A stretch of 57,635 nucleotides of DNA, from the IMG/VR virus record IMGVR_UViG_3300042898_002419, positions 1-57,635 of that record; one strand, 5' to 3'. Under the pieces are notes generated by a model. The model ran no database searches, was not told where the DNA came from, and saw nothing but the letters and a program-made list of their open reading frames with translations. Below are positions 39,344 through 47,965 of the stretch, one piece after another (within the stretch, counting starts at the first letter, position 1; every line of letters starts with the position of its first letter). A program made the translations under genes and the position numbers. This stretch comes from a virus.

Positions 39344-40375
39344 TTATCCTTTTAGCAAGGTGCTCAGGCGACGCATGCGGCTCACACTCTCTTCAAAATT
39401 TGATTCACGCACTGGGTTTGCCGGTGCTGCGGCATTCTGGCGATCCCATGCAGCCTGTGCAGCGTAACCAGTACTTGGTCTCGGAGTAGCTGGTTTTGGT
39501 GCACCGCTGGTGCTGTGTGTTTTACCATACTGTTGATCCCATGCCATCTGTGCAGTATAACCAGTGCTTGGTCTTGCTGGCGCATACATGGGGTTGCGAG
39601 GCATTGTATTAGTAGGGCCTAGTTTTTCGTTTGCCGGTGGTGTGGCATTCTGTGCCATTTGTGTAGCTGTAGGACCACCGGCACCACCACGACCGCTGCC
39701 TGCATCACCAGGTTTTGCAGCAGACAGAATAGCACCGGAAGTGTTGGGTCCAATTTTACCGTCAGCAGGGAGGCCATTCTTTTGTTGAAAGGCCTTGATA
39801 GCTGCTGTGTCAGGTTGGCCATTCTTGTAAAGTCCCATACTGCTGGCATATCCCAGGATGGCTGGGCTGATTGTGGAACGGGCAGGTGCTTTGGCAGGAG
39901 GTGTAGTGGTTTGCACAGTATTTGCAGTATTTGCAGCATTTGCTGCCACGGCTGCATCCACACCAGTCACATTGTCAGGCTCACCACTGGCTGCCACAGC
40001 ATCAGCAACCGGAGTTGCTGCTGGTGCCGCTGCTGGTGCTGCTGCTGGTGCTGCTGCGGGTGCTGCTGCGGGTGCTGCCGCAACTGTTTCACCAGGTAAT
40101 GGTGCAGGCAGTCTTGCCATGATATATTTGTCCATGGGATCCGCACCACCCAACCACTTTAGTTGGCTTGGTGTGAGACTGGCTCTTGCTGTGGCTGCAT
40201 CAGGATACGGTGTTGCTGCCTGGGCTCCACCACCAAGTGCGCTGGCAATTTTTCTACCAAAGCCCTTGATGGAATCCAGGTTTTTTGCACCTTGTGCTTG
40301 TTGTGCTGCAAATTCAGCATCTGTCATTGGTGTGCCATCGCGCCCGGCTTCGTTTAAAAATTCACTTGATCTCAT
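39344..40375 (-). CDS. Ala/Pro-rich protein with peptidoglycan-binding domain
   Basis: 343 residues from M-R-S-S-E-F-L-N-E-A, a capsid-targeting-like start with cleavage likely after L-N-E. AGGA precedes ATG 40375; the longer frame is rejected. Residues ~130-170 form an A-A-P tandem linker. G-Y-A-S-S-M-G-L-Y-K-N-G-Q and A-I-K-A-F-Q-Q-K-N-G-L are a PG_binding_1 fold. Two near-identical R-P-S-T-G-Y segments follow. It lies next to the lysozyme and likely works with it. Confidence 0.75.
   Translation of the reverse strand: MRSSEFLNEAGRDGTPMTDAEFAAQQAQGAKNLDSIKGFGRKIASALGGGAQAATPYPDAATARASLTPSQLKWLGGADPMDKYIMARLPAPLPGETVAAAPAAAPAAAPAAAPAAAPAATPVADAVAASGEPDNVTGVDAAVAANAANTANTVQTTTPPAKAPARSTISPAILGYASSMGLYKNGQPDTAAIKAFQQKNGLPADGKIGPNTSGAILSAAKPGDAGSGRGGAGGPTATQMAQNATPPANEKLGPTNTMPRNPMYAPARPSTGYTAQMAWDQQYGKTHSTSGAPKPATPRPSTGYAAQAAWDRQNAAAPANPVRESNFEESVSRMRRLSTLLKG
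39442..39574 (-). repeat. Direct repeat, two 40-bp imperfect copies
   Basis: Copies 39442-39481 and 39535-39574 share most bases and encode R-P-S-T-G-Y-x-A-Q-x-A-W-D twice, in the tail of the PG-binding protein. Confidence 0.8.
40020..40079 (-). repeat. 12-bp tandem repeat coding A-A-A-P
   Basis: About five units of GGTGCTGCTGCT and close variants (plus strand) encode a flexible Ala/Pro linker. Length is prone to change by slippage. Confidence 0.85.
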
Positions 40376-40410
40376 AGTTTTTCCTTTTTCGGATAGTCCG
40401 ATTTGTTGTT

Positions 40411-40418
40411 TATTTATT
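40411..40418 (-). promoter_or_regulatory. T4-type late promoter element
   Basis: AATAAATA on the minus strand, right after the stop of 40419-40856 and 36 bases before ATG 40375. Confidence 0.45.
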
Positions 40419-40856
40419 CTATTTGCCCTGTGCTGCCAATCTTGCACCATTGTTAAAGCTGTTGCTGTAGCTCAGGGCACTGCGGTTACCTCGGGCCTTG
40501 GACCAGGCATAACCGGCTCTGTGACCCGAACAATCCTTGGTACAAGGTGAGCCCAGGAAACTGAGTTCATCCAATGGTGTAATCATTGGTTCCCAAGATT
40601 CCCCAGCGTCCCCGGCCTTTTGCTGGACTGCTTGAATAGTTGCCATGGGATATTGTTTTTCAATTTTTTCCATGGCTTGATTATACATCTGAACTTGACT
40701 AACAACATCTGCTGCAGCCAGTGCGGTGTTTAGTCCGGGTATGAAGTAAAGCAATGTGGACAACAGTGGAAATTTATCCTTGAGTTCTGTGTAGGCATTT
40801 CCCTTGACTTCTTGCCCAGCAAATTTTGTTTCATGAATGAATTCACTGGCTCTCAT
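40419..40856 (-). CDS. Small virion-type protein, capsid-targeting-like start and C-S-G-H motif
   Basis: 145 residues. M-R-A-S-E-F-I-H-E-T is close to the T4 targeting peptide, with I-H-E as the likely cut. A central hydrophobic helix (T-L-L-Y-F-I-P-G-L-N-T-A-L-A-A-A) follows. The C-terminus has S-P-C-T-K-D-C-S-G-H-R-A-G-Y, R-S-A-L-S-Y-S-N-S-F-N-N-G, a compact Cys/His/Arg motif I do not recognise as a named family. ATGA couples it to the 1345-residue gene. Confidence 0.65.
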   Translation of the reverse strand: MRASEFIHETKFAGQEVKGNAYTELKDKFPLLSTLLYFIPGLNTALAAADVVSQVQMYNQAMEKIEKQYPMATIQAVQQKAGDAGESWEPMITPLDELSFLGSPCTKDCSGHRAGYAWSKARGNRSALSYSNSFNNGARLAAQGK

Positions 40857-43800
40857 TTGGCTGCTCCAAATACAGGACCGCTCACATACTGTCCCTGTTG
40901 ATTCAGCACGCCAGATCTTAGTTGATCTACCATGGCATCAGTGATGTGTCTGCGACGCATGTGTGGGACAATGATGTGTACTTCCACAGGATCGTTGCCT
41001 TCTTGCTCCAGAATACTGTGCATTCTGTGGCGGCCGTCATGATTACTCACATGTGCCATCTGGCTAAAATCTTCTGATTCCCAGGCTTCAGGAATCACCA
41101 CTGTGAGCCAGGGTGCGCCCACGCCTTTTTCGTCCAGATTCTTTTTGATGTATTCAATGGTCTCACGCTCGTCTGCAGATTTGACATCTAGAGGCAACGC
41201 CAATTCCAAAAACATACTGGGACGCATGACCACTTGCAGGCCTTGATATCCAATTTGTTGATTGTTGGGCACTGCTCCAATGCCCGAGGCATTGTTGATT
41301 TTTAGTTCATTTACAATCTGTTCGTTGGTATCTGAGCCATCGCTCTGAACCGGATACACCTCAGTTGGCACACTGATGCTGTTGGTTCTAACCCATTCAC
41401 CTGCAATTCTATTGGCATCCACTTGACTGTTGCCTATGCCGCCAAATCTATACAATTCTTCTCCGGTGTTGCCATCTACAATTTTCCATTGGCCGTTCCA
41501 GAAGCCTCTGGGTTGTGCTATGGGGATATCTATGTCAATGTCTTGCACTCCAGGAATTGGAGTGGGTGCTGCGGCTGCCTGGCGTTGGCGTTGTAGATCC
41601 AGGGTGCTGCCCGGGATCGGTGCACCAGGCTCTGTTACTGTTGTTCCATCCTCGCGTTCCAGTCGGTACCCGCCTTCACTTGGGTGACTGTAATTGTATA
41701 TTTCCCATCGATCCAGGGCTTCCTCATCACTACCAGCACGGAACGCCATGCGAGCCACGCTGCTTTGTGCATCGCTGATATAATAGTTTTGTGTCTGAAG
41801 AACGGGTCCTGCTAACTCAACACTGAACTCATTGGTATTGATTCCAGGATTTTGTTGTTGCAAGTAACGATTAGCCAGGATCCGTGCTGTGTCGGCATCT
41901 GATGCTGCCACTGTGGTCACTGGCGTGCCTGCTGCATTTTTGACCACATAGCGTTGTCTTGATCCTGAGGTTGCTGCTGGCTCCTTGGTTGCTGCCGGCT
42001 CCGGAGCAGGATTCTTTTTCAGGCCACGTTCCAGCTGTGCCTGTTTCACAAAACTGCGCAGAGCAGCCTTGGGTATTTTGCCAGCCACATAGTCCACAAA
42101 GTAACGGATTGTGCTGTCGTCCTTGCTGTCAGCAGTCAGCAACTTGTACAATTTCTTCTGATACTCTTGACGATACTTTTCAGGATCAACCGCAGCATCC
42201 AGAGCCACAACAAATCTCAACAGGGTAGGTTCAATCAGGTCAAAGTTGTCACCCAACCAGTCGCCGCCGGGACTGCGGAATTCCACATAGCCGTCTTTGG
42301 TATTGATACTGGTGTACTTGGCAGTGGTGCCCGAGTGAATGGCCTTGGTAGCAAGACTATCCATGTTGGCTTTCATCTTGGTCAACAGTGCAGCCGCAGG
42401 GCCAGGATTTGATCTTATGTTGTCCTTGACAATCTTCATGGCACTCTTGGCATAGGTATTGCCTGCACGACCAAAATTTTCCAGCACTCGCTCGTCACCC
42501 AGCAGCACAGCCAGTTTCACAAAGTCCAGTTTTTCTTGGCTAAAGCCCGGCACACTCACGTTGATGTGCAGACCAGTTGAGTCATTGGTATAACAGCCTG
42601 TGCGATTTGCCCAGGCACGGACCTTGTTCAGATCACTCAGCATTTCATCTATGGGCAAGGGCGGACTCACAAACTCCAGGCCTTGGTCGTCATCACTGTC
42701 AGGATCAAGACTGCCATCGGGTTCAACCACATAGCGTCCGGCCTCGCGGCGCCCACCATGATATCGATCACTGGCATTGACCGGACGGCCAATTGCGTCA
42801 CTGAAGTCGTCGCCTACCTGATTGATGTCAACATTGGATTCGGGGTCAGTGTAGTAGGGCCATGAAATGGTGTATTCACGCAACACATCACTCATTTGGT
42901 CAATACCAATATCATTCAACCAGGTGGATTCTGTCCAGTCACCTTGCATGTCGGATTCGTATACTTCTCGGGCAGATTCATAGATCGAGCTGTCGTCTTG
43001 CGCCAACCATTGTTCTTCAACAAATTCTTCCAGCATTGCACCTGTGCGCTTTTCAATCATTTGATCACGTTCTGCTTCGGGCAGCTCTCGATAGAACAAA
43101 TCTTGTTCCAGTTCTTCACGGGCAGTGGCTTCGGCTTCGCCGCCATCAAACTCGCTGTTGTTCACAACATAGTCACGCAAGAAATCGCGGCCTTCTTCAT
43201 ACCAGCCTTCACTGATCTTTTCAAATTGCCACTGGCGGAAGTCTTCGTACAACTTGTCGTTGAGTCTGCGAATGTCGCCCCTGCTGTTGTAGTCGCCGTC
43301 GTCAAAAAAACGAACAATGTCGTCAATGTCATTGGCAGACTCGTCACGATCCATGTCCTCTTCAGCGTCACCGCCGCCTTCTCCGGGCACAATCATTTCA
43401 AATTCCATACCTGCCAGGGCACCTGTCTTGGCAGCTTCTCGTCGTAGATTCTTGCTGCCCATGTTGATTTCAAACAGGTCCTGTTCTTCAAATAATTCTA
43501 GCTCACGTGCCAGACTTTCTGCCAAGGTGTTGGTGGGTTTCATCAACAGTGCAGGATGTCCCTGTGCGTCTGTTTGCAATCCAAGTTTGTTGGCTTCTTT
43601 GCCCACAGCACCTGGACGCACGTCTCGGGTCAGGGCCATGACAAAGCGAGGATCGCGGGCTTGTTTCTTTGTAGGGATGTAGCCTGATGCTTCTTCTAGT
43701 GTGACACCATCAAACATCTCAGGTTGCTCATCGGCCCAGTCTCGCATGATACGACCTGCCATGGCATTGGCTTGATCTTCATACGGGCTACCTGTTGCAC

Positions 43801-44890
43801 CAGCATCCAAGGGCAACGGCTCGCGCTCGTCCTGTTGACGATGTGTCATTTCATGTGCCATGGTGCGAAGTATGTCCAGCACATGGCGACCCGATGTGGC
43901 CAAGATCAAGGTGTTTGAGTCTGGATCATACTGTCCAAAGCTGCCATTTTCTTGACTCCATTCAGGAGTGGTTTCCAGTCTCAGCTCGGGTGGATTTTCC
44001 AGTTGCAGTTTGTTCACACAGCTGGAATAGAAGCGATTCAAGATTTTTCGAAGTTGATCAGGATCTGTGCTTTCGTCCACCTGTTCGGCTTCGGTGCCAG
44101 CAGGATGATCTTGGCCAGCATAGGCCGTGCCCGGATACCAGTAATCACGCATGCCATAGTTGACTGTTTTTCGTTCACGAGGTCGTGTGTTGAGACTGAG
44201 TTCTTGATCTCTAGCTGCTGTCTTGGCAGCCAGCAGGTCGGCAATGCAGCCTTTATTGCGTAGCAGTTTGAACGCAATGTTTTCGCAGCCAAACTCGCCG
44301 TTTTTCTCCAGACCTGTCTGGCGCATGGTCTTGATCTTGTTCCAGAGCGAGTCTATGGCTTCGAGATTTTTTGTTTTTATGGCAGCATGAATTCTGGCGT
44401 CAAGGTCAGCTGTTTTGCTTTGCACACAGTTGTCATCAATCTTGGCTCGTCGGCGTTGTGGCACCTGCAGCCAGTCAGAGTTTTTTACACTGTAGATGCC
44501 CTGTGAGTGATGTGCTTGATCAGCAGGTTGCACATAGAGTTCTACATCTGCGCCGCCAATGCGAATGTTGTGCGTGTCGTTGTATTGATATTTCTTGGCA
44601 TCAAACAGTTCTTGATACACAGGATCATCGGGCATTTCTACCACCAGATGCAGGTCAATGTCTGAATTTGCAGTGTAGGAATAAGCAGCGTTGGAGCCGC
44701 TGAGTGTGATGTCTACCAGCTTGAGATCATCCACACCCAGAAACTCTCGGAAGTCATCGGCCACTGCCAGCAGTTTTTGTTGAACCTCAGGCAGCAGGTG
44801 CTCGTCTGTGCCCCACAATGCAGGGTTCAGACGGCGATGGAATTTTACAGCATCTGCAAGATTAAAGGAGTTCAGTTCGTTGATGTTCAT
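40853..44890 (-). CDS. 1345-residue multi-enzyme protein
   Basis: Domains by eye: ~60-85 a polymerase-beta-type nucleotidyltransferase (L-S-G-S-N-A-A-Y, then S-D-I-D-L-H-L-V-V); ~343-380 a zinc-protease helix (M-A-H-E-M-T-H-R-Q, third ligand likely Glu371 in Y-E-D-Q-A-N); ~492-900 an amidoligase-like domain (G-M-E-F-E-M, G-L-E-F-V-S-P-P-L, T-G-L-H-I-N-V, V-E-F-R-S-P-G-G); ~1215-1310 a ParB-like segment with N-H-D-G-R-H-R. Between are Glu/Asp-rich and Ala/Pro linkers, with hydrophobic-x-Glu sites at L-E-E/A, V-D-E/S and L-F-E/I. The whole may be packaged and injected. Function is unknown. Confidence 0.7.
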   Translation of the reverse strand: MNINELNSFNLADAVKFHRRLNPALWGTDEHLLPEVQQKLLAVADDFREFLGVDDLKLVDITLSGSNAAYSYTANSDIDLHLVVEMPDDPVYQELFDAKKYQYNDTHNIRIGGADVELYVQPADQAHHSQGIYSVKNSDWLQVPQRRRAKIDDNCVQSKTADLDARIHAAIKTKNLEAIDSLWNKIKTMRQTGLEKNGEFGCENIAFKLLRNKGCIADLLAAKTAARDQELSLNTRPRERKTVNYGMRDYWYPGTAYAGQDHPAGTEAEQVDESTDPDQLRKILNRFYSSCVNKLQLENPPELRLETTPEWSQENGSFGQYDPDSNTLILATSGRHVLDILRTMAHEMTHRQQDEREPLPLDAGATGSPYEDQANAMAGRIMRDWADEQPEMFDGVTLEEASGYIPTKKQARDPRFVMALTRDVRPGAVGKEANKLGLQTDAQGHPALLMKPTNTLAESLARELELFEEQDLFEINMGSKNLRREAAKTGALAGMEFEMIVPGEGGGDAEEDMDRDESANDIDDIVRFFDDGDYNSRGDIRRLNDKLYEDFRQWQFEKISEGWYEEGRDFLRDYVVNNSEFDGGEAEATAREELEQDLFYRELPEAERDQMIEKRTGAMLEEFVEEQWLAQDDSSIYESAREVYESDMQGDWTESTWLNDIGIDQMSDVLREYTISWPYYTDPESNVDINQVGDDFSDAIGRPVNASDRYHGGRREAGRYVVEPDGSLDPDSDDDQGLEFVSPPLPIDEMLSDLNKVRAWANRTGCYTNDSTGLHINVSVPGFSQEKLDFVKLAVLLGDERVLENFGRAGNTYAKSAMKIVKDNIRSNPGPAAALLTKMKANMDSLATKAIHSGTTAKYTSINTKDGYVEFRSPGGDWLGDNFDLIEPTLLRFVVALDAAVDPEKYRQEYQKKLYKLLTADSKDDSTIRYFVDYVAGKIPKAALRSFVKQAQLERGLKKNPAPEPAATKEPAATSGSRQRYVVKNAAGTPVTTVAASDADTARILANRYLQQQNPGINTNEFSVELAGPVLQTQNYYISDAQSSVARMAFRAGSDEEALDRWEIYNYSHPSEGGYRLEREDGTTVTEPGAPIPGSTLDLQRQRQAAAAPTPIPGVQDIDIDIPIAQPRGFWNGQWKIVDGNTGEELYRFGGIGNSQVDANRIAGEWVRTNSISVPTEVYPVQSDGSDTNEQIVNELKINNASGIGAVPNNQQIGYQGLQVVMRPSMFLELALPLDVKSADERETIEYIKKNLDEKGVGAPWLTVVIPEAWESEDFSQMAHVSNHDGRHRMHSILEQEGNDPVEVHIIVPHMRRRHITDAMVDQLRSGVLNQQGQYVSGPVFGAAK

Positions 44891-44907
44891 ACGAACTGTA
44901 TTTACCG

Positions 44908-45831
44908 TTACTCAACAGTAGCAGTTTCTTGCTTGATTTTCTTTCGGCTGCTGGCAATGACCGTGGCTTCCACAGCCACTTCTGGCGCAGCCACTGGTGT
45001 TGCACTGGTGTCCACGATTTGCGGCTGTGCTGCTGCCTGATTGCTCAGAGCCATTTGATGCAGATCTTGATAGAGCTTGTCCTGTGTTTGATAGTCAAAC
45101 ACATAGGTGCCTGTGTGTTTGAGCAACACACGCTTGTCAACCCAGACTTGTCCACCAATATCACGCCAGTTTTCACAGAATGTCCAGTCTTCTGAGTAAT
45201 AGCGATTTTCACGCACTGCTGTGTCAAAGTAGGTTTTCATGTAGATATTCAACACAGGATCAAGTCCAATGTCATTGGTAAAGGATTTTACCGCAGGGTG
45301 AGCATTGAGTTTGTCAAATACATCACGTTTGATCAGCAAAAAGCCTGTGCCAGTTTTGGTAACTTCGATCAGGCCCGACGGATCGTTTTGATCAGCATCA
45401 GGAATACCGTTCACACACCACTTGATTGGCAGGCTCTTCATGGGGTACAGGCCGCCGATCACGTCTTTTTGTGCATTCAACATCACCAACAGGTGCCAGG
45501 GTTCCCAGCCAATGTCAGCGTCGATAAACATCAGGTGTGTGCTTTCTTTGGTGTGCAGGAACTTGGCAGTGAGAGTGTTTCTGGCACGGCTGATCAGACT
45601 TTCATTGGTCATTGTTTCCACTGTCCAGTCAATGCCAAGTTGTCTTGCAACATTGGCCCACTTGATAAAGCTCATGAATGTGCTTTCAGTCAACTGGCCA
45701 CCATAGCAGGGCATGCATATGTGGACTCGGGTGGTTTTCAAGTAGTCAATGTTGACTTGAATACTTTGTTGACCACCATTTTGGTCCACAGGTGATGCGT
45801 TCTGATAAGGTAATTGTTGTTCGTCTGCCAT
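44908..45831 (-). CDS. GT-A glycosyltransferase-like phage protein
   Basis: 307 residues. V-H-I-C-M-P-C-Y-G-G opens, N-E-S-L-I-S-R-A-R-N follows, and M-F-I-D-A-D-I-G-W carries the D-x-D metal site. D-V-I-G-G-L-Y-P and S-E-D-W-T-F-C-E-N-W are typical of phage GT-A proteins. The tail is disordered. It has an upstream promoter and a hairpin covering its ribosome binding site. Confidence 0.8.
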   Translation of the reverse strand: MADEQQLPYQNASPVDQNGGQQSIQVNIDYLKTTRVHICMPCYGGQLTESTFMSFIKWANVARQLGIDWTVETMTNESLISRARNTLTAKFLHTKESTHLMFIDADIGWEPWHLLVMLNAQKDVIGGLYPMKSLPIKWCVNGIPDADQNDPSGLIEVTKTGTGFLLIKRDVFDKLNAHPAVKSFTNDIGLDPVLNIYMKTYFDTAVRENRYYSEDWTFCENWRDIGGQVWVDKRVLLKHTGTYVFDYQTQDKLYQDLHQMALSNQAAAQPQIVDTSATPVAAPEVAVEATVIASSRKKIKQETATVE

Positions 45832-45837
45832 TTGTTA

Positions 45838-45871
45838 CTCCGTAAAATAGTATTTCTATTTACAGAGTATA
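45838..45871 (-). promoter_or_regulatory. Extended -10 promoter and hairpin over the RBS
   Basis: TGTTATACT (-10 TATACT 45871-45866) lacks a clear -35. Arms 45838-45850 and 45856-45867 pair with a few mismatches; the lower arm contains the CGGAG ribosome binding site of 45831. Read-through mRNA could fold it shut, while mRNA started here would lack much of the upper arm. Confidence 0.45.
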
Positions 45872-45891
45872 ACAGGCCACCAGATTTTTTT

Positions 45892-47514
45892 CTACCTGGA
45901 TTCGTCCAGATAATCTGCAGAATCGTCAGCCTGTTGTTTCAGCGACTGAATCTTTGTTTTCAAGCTGGCAATCTCTGCGGCCATGCGTCGAATCTTTTGA
46001 TCCATCTCATGATCATCCACATTGCTGTGCATGAGACTGCGTTGCACCCACTTGTCAAACGCTGATTCAGGGTCTGCTGCCAGGTTGGGATAGTGGCGTT
46101 TGGCATAGTTCTTGATGGCATTTAGTTCAGAGTCATTGGTTTGATTGCTGGCTTCGTTGACACCTTGTGCAATTGCTTCTCTGGCCTGGCGTTCATTTTC
46201 TGCTTTGAATTTTTGTATAGCTTGACTGTCAGTGAGTTGTCCACGATCCAATGCTTGCCAAATTGATAAATCAAATGTAAGAAGTTTTTTTTGTACGGCT
46301 TGTGCAAAACTAAGTTCATTGGTGCCGCGGCCCTGCCAATCAGGCTTCTGGCCCCATACAACTGATATAGACCTATCGTCGGGCAGTGTAATCCTCATAC
46401 GCTCGCCGTAAAATACATATTTACTACCTTGCCAGGTAAAAGCAAGATCGCCATTCACTGTTCGTCCCATGCTCCAGCCATGCTTTTTAATCAAAGCATC
46501 AACTGCGGCTTGATCTGCATTTTCAGCCACATGTGTGTTAGAGACTTCCGCCACACCTTGCTCTTTTATATTAAATATTTTCTTTGCTTTATCATTGAGA
46601 TTGCTGGGTCTAATAAGTTTAGCAGGTATTGTTTTTGCTTGGGACTGTATTGCCTTATGTAGTCTATGGTTGCCATCGAGTATCCAGGCTATTTGATCTT
46701 GCTCATCTACCATTATTAAAATAGGAAATTGTTTAGACACTGTTACTTGATTAACTCTTTCCATTTCTTCTGGGTTACCGTCCCAATGAAGTAGTTTACT
46801 CTTTAGATTATCGTTTATCGGTAAATTTATTTGTTTAATGTGTTTGGTTAATTCTAAAATATCCTGTAGTGTAATTTTATCTGTGCCTTTGGACCAACTT
46901 GAGTCGGCACCGCCTTCCGCCATATCTTGTGCTTCTGCACCCATGGCAGTGTCCAGCATGTCAACCACATTGGCCGCCAACTTGGGATTGCTTTGTGTCT
47001 CAGGATACAGGCTCATCACCAGGGCTGTCTTGCGTTTGGGGTTGAGAGTGGGCCATGCCGATCGTATTTCTGTGGCTGATGTCATACCGGGCCCAAACTC
47101 CACTGTGGGCAGGTAAGCCATGTAGGCATGCTGAGTCATTGGAGCCATGTCATCACTGATGGGTTGCAGATATGCAGGCGTGCCATCTTTCTTGGTAGCA
47201 CCTGCCACAGGAGGCTTGTCAGCGTCTTTTTCACTGCGAACAAAGATCAACTGTGTGTCTGCAGGATTGTAACTCTTGGTAATCTCATCCGCACGGAATG
47301 GGCTTTTGACTTGATAGAACTTTCCAGGAGGAACACCGGCCAGTTGTGCTAGTTTTTCTTTGAGTTTGAACGGAAATGGTCGAGCAGAAGTGTCGTTGGT
47401 GGCCGCTACCTTGACATCAGCGCCAGGAAAAGCCTGCTCAGCAGATTGATACAGTGCTAGGTGGCCTGCGTGAAAAGGGTGAAATCCACCAGGCATGATG
47501 ACTAATTGTTTCAT
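45892..47514 (-). CDS. Cytidylyltransferase-like plus ParB-like protein with QGVAEG linkers
   Basis: 540 residues. Residues 1-~190: M-P-G-G-F-H-P-F-H-A-G-H-L holds the H-x-G-H of nucleotidylyltransferases (NMN or phosphopantetheine type). Linker A-Q-D-M-A-E-G at 195. Residues ~200-315: a ParB-like W-I-L-D-G-N-H-R-L-H-K-A. Linker E-Q-G-V-A-E-V at 318, then a W-G-Q-K-P-D-W segment, linker A-Q-G-V-N-E-A at 449, and a coiled-coil end. The linkers coincide with domain borders. It may be cut into separate proteins after packaging. Confidence 0.7.
   Translation of the reverse strand: MKQLVIMPGGFHPFHAGHLALYQSAEQAFPGADVKVAATNDTSARPFPFKLKEKLAQLAGVPPGKFYQVKSPFRADEITKSYNPADTQLIFVRSEKDADKPPVAGATKKDGTPAYLQPISDDMAPMTQHAYMAYLPTVEFGPGMTSATEIRSAWPTLNPKRKTALVMSLYPETQSNPKLAANVVDMLDTAMGAEAQDMAEGGADSSWSKGTDKITLQDILELTKHIKQINLPINDNLKSKLLHWDGNPEEMERVNQVTVSKQFPILIMVDEQDQIAWILDGNHRLHKAIQSQAKTIPAKLIRPSNLNDKAKKIFNIKEQGVAEVSNTHVAENADQAAVDALIKKHGWSMGRTVNGDLAFTWQGSKYVFYGERMRITLPDDRSISVVWGQKPDWQGRGTNELSFAQAVQKKLLTFDLSIWQALDRGQLTDSQAIQKFKAENERQAREAIAQGVNEASNQTNDSELNAIKNYAKRHYPNLAADPESAFDKWVQRSLMHSNVDDHEMDQKIRRMAAEIASLKTKIQSLKQQADDSADYLDESR
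46543..46563 (-). repeat. QGVAEG linker repeat in 540-residue protein
   Basis: CTTCCGCCACACCTTGCTC matches the reference for 18 of 19 bases shared; encodes E-Q-G-V-A-E-V. Confidence 0.8.
46912..46932 (-). repeat. QGVAEG linker repeat, DMAEG variant, 540-residue protein
   Basis: GCCTTCCGCCATATCTTGTGC; encodes A-Q-D-M-A-E-G. Weaker copies lie at 34194, 34413, 34701, 36534 and 46150. Confidence 0.7.
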
Positions 47515-47529
47515 ACCCAGTATTTAGCT

Positions 47530-47964
47530 CTACATGTTTTCTAGCATCCAGATATAGATCGGGGTAGTAAACTTCAGAGTCACAGTGCCGTTGCAGCCCA
47601 GTTCGCCATAGAACTTGTGAACCGATAGTTCTCCTGAGCCGTTGAAATTGTGTTGATATTCAGCGAGATCTGGCACCAGTTGATTCAGTGCAATGCCATC
47701 AAATTCAATGTCGCTCACAGAAATTCTAGCGTCGCTGATAATCGTGTTGTTGGCATCCACCTGGGTGTGTTCACTCAGTTTGTTTTTTAACACCAAGCGC
47801 AATTCGTGCTCACCGTCATTGTCTGAAATATCTGCACTGAATTTGTGACTTTCTTGAACATGTGCCTGATCAAACAGTTTCTGATTGTCTATCCAAATTT
47901 CCATGCCCAAGGGCACAGCAGCCGTGGTAGGTGTAATAGTGCAACTAAAACTAACAGTGGTCAT
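47530..47964 (-). CDS. Beta-rich virion-type protein
   Basis: 144 residues from ATG 47964 after the upstream stop. Strand pattern includes G-M-E-I-W-I-D-N-Q-K-L-F, H-E-L-R-L-V-L-K-N and G-T-V-T-L-K-F-T-T-P-I-Y-I-W-M. Similar in style to 38330-38632; perhaps a carbohydrate-binding or tail protein. No enzyme motif. Confidence 0.6.
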   Translation of the reverse strand: MTTVSFSCTITPTTAAVPLGMEIWIDNQKLFDQAHVQESHKFSADISDNDGEHELRLVLKNKLSEHTQVDANNTIISDARISVSDIEFDGIALNQLVPDLAEYQHNFNGSGELSVHKFYGELGCNGTVTLKFTTPIYIWMLENM

Positions 47965-47965
47965 G

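Noticed and set aside
39858-40550. Long plus-strand frame over the Ala/Pro-rich gene
   Set aside because: It mirrors the GCT/GGT tandem repeat of the minus-strand gene; no ribosome site or motif.
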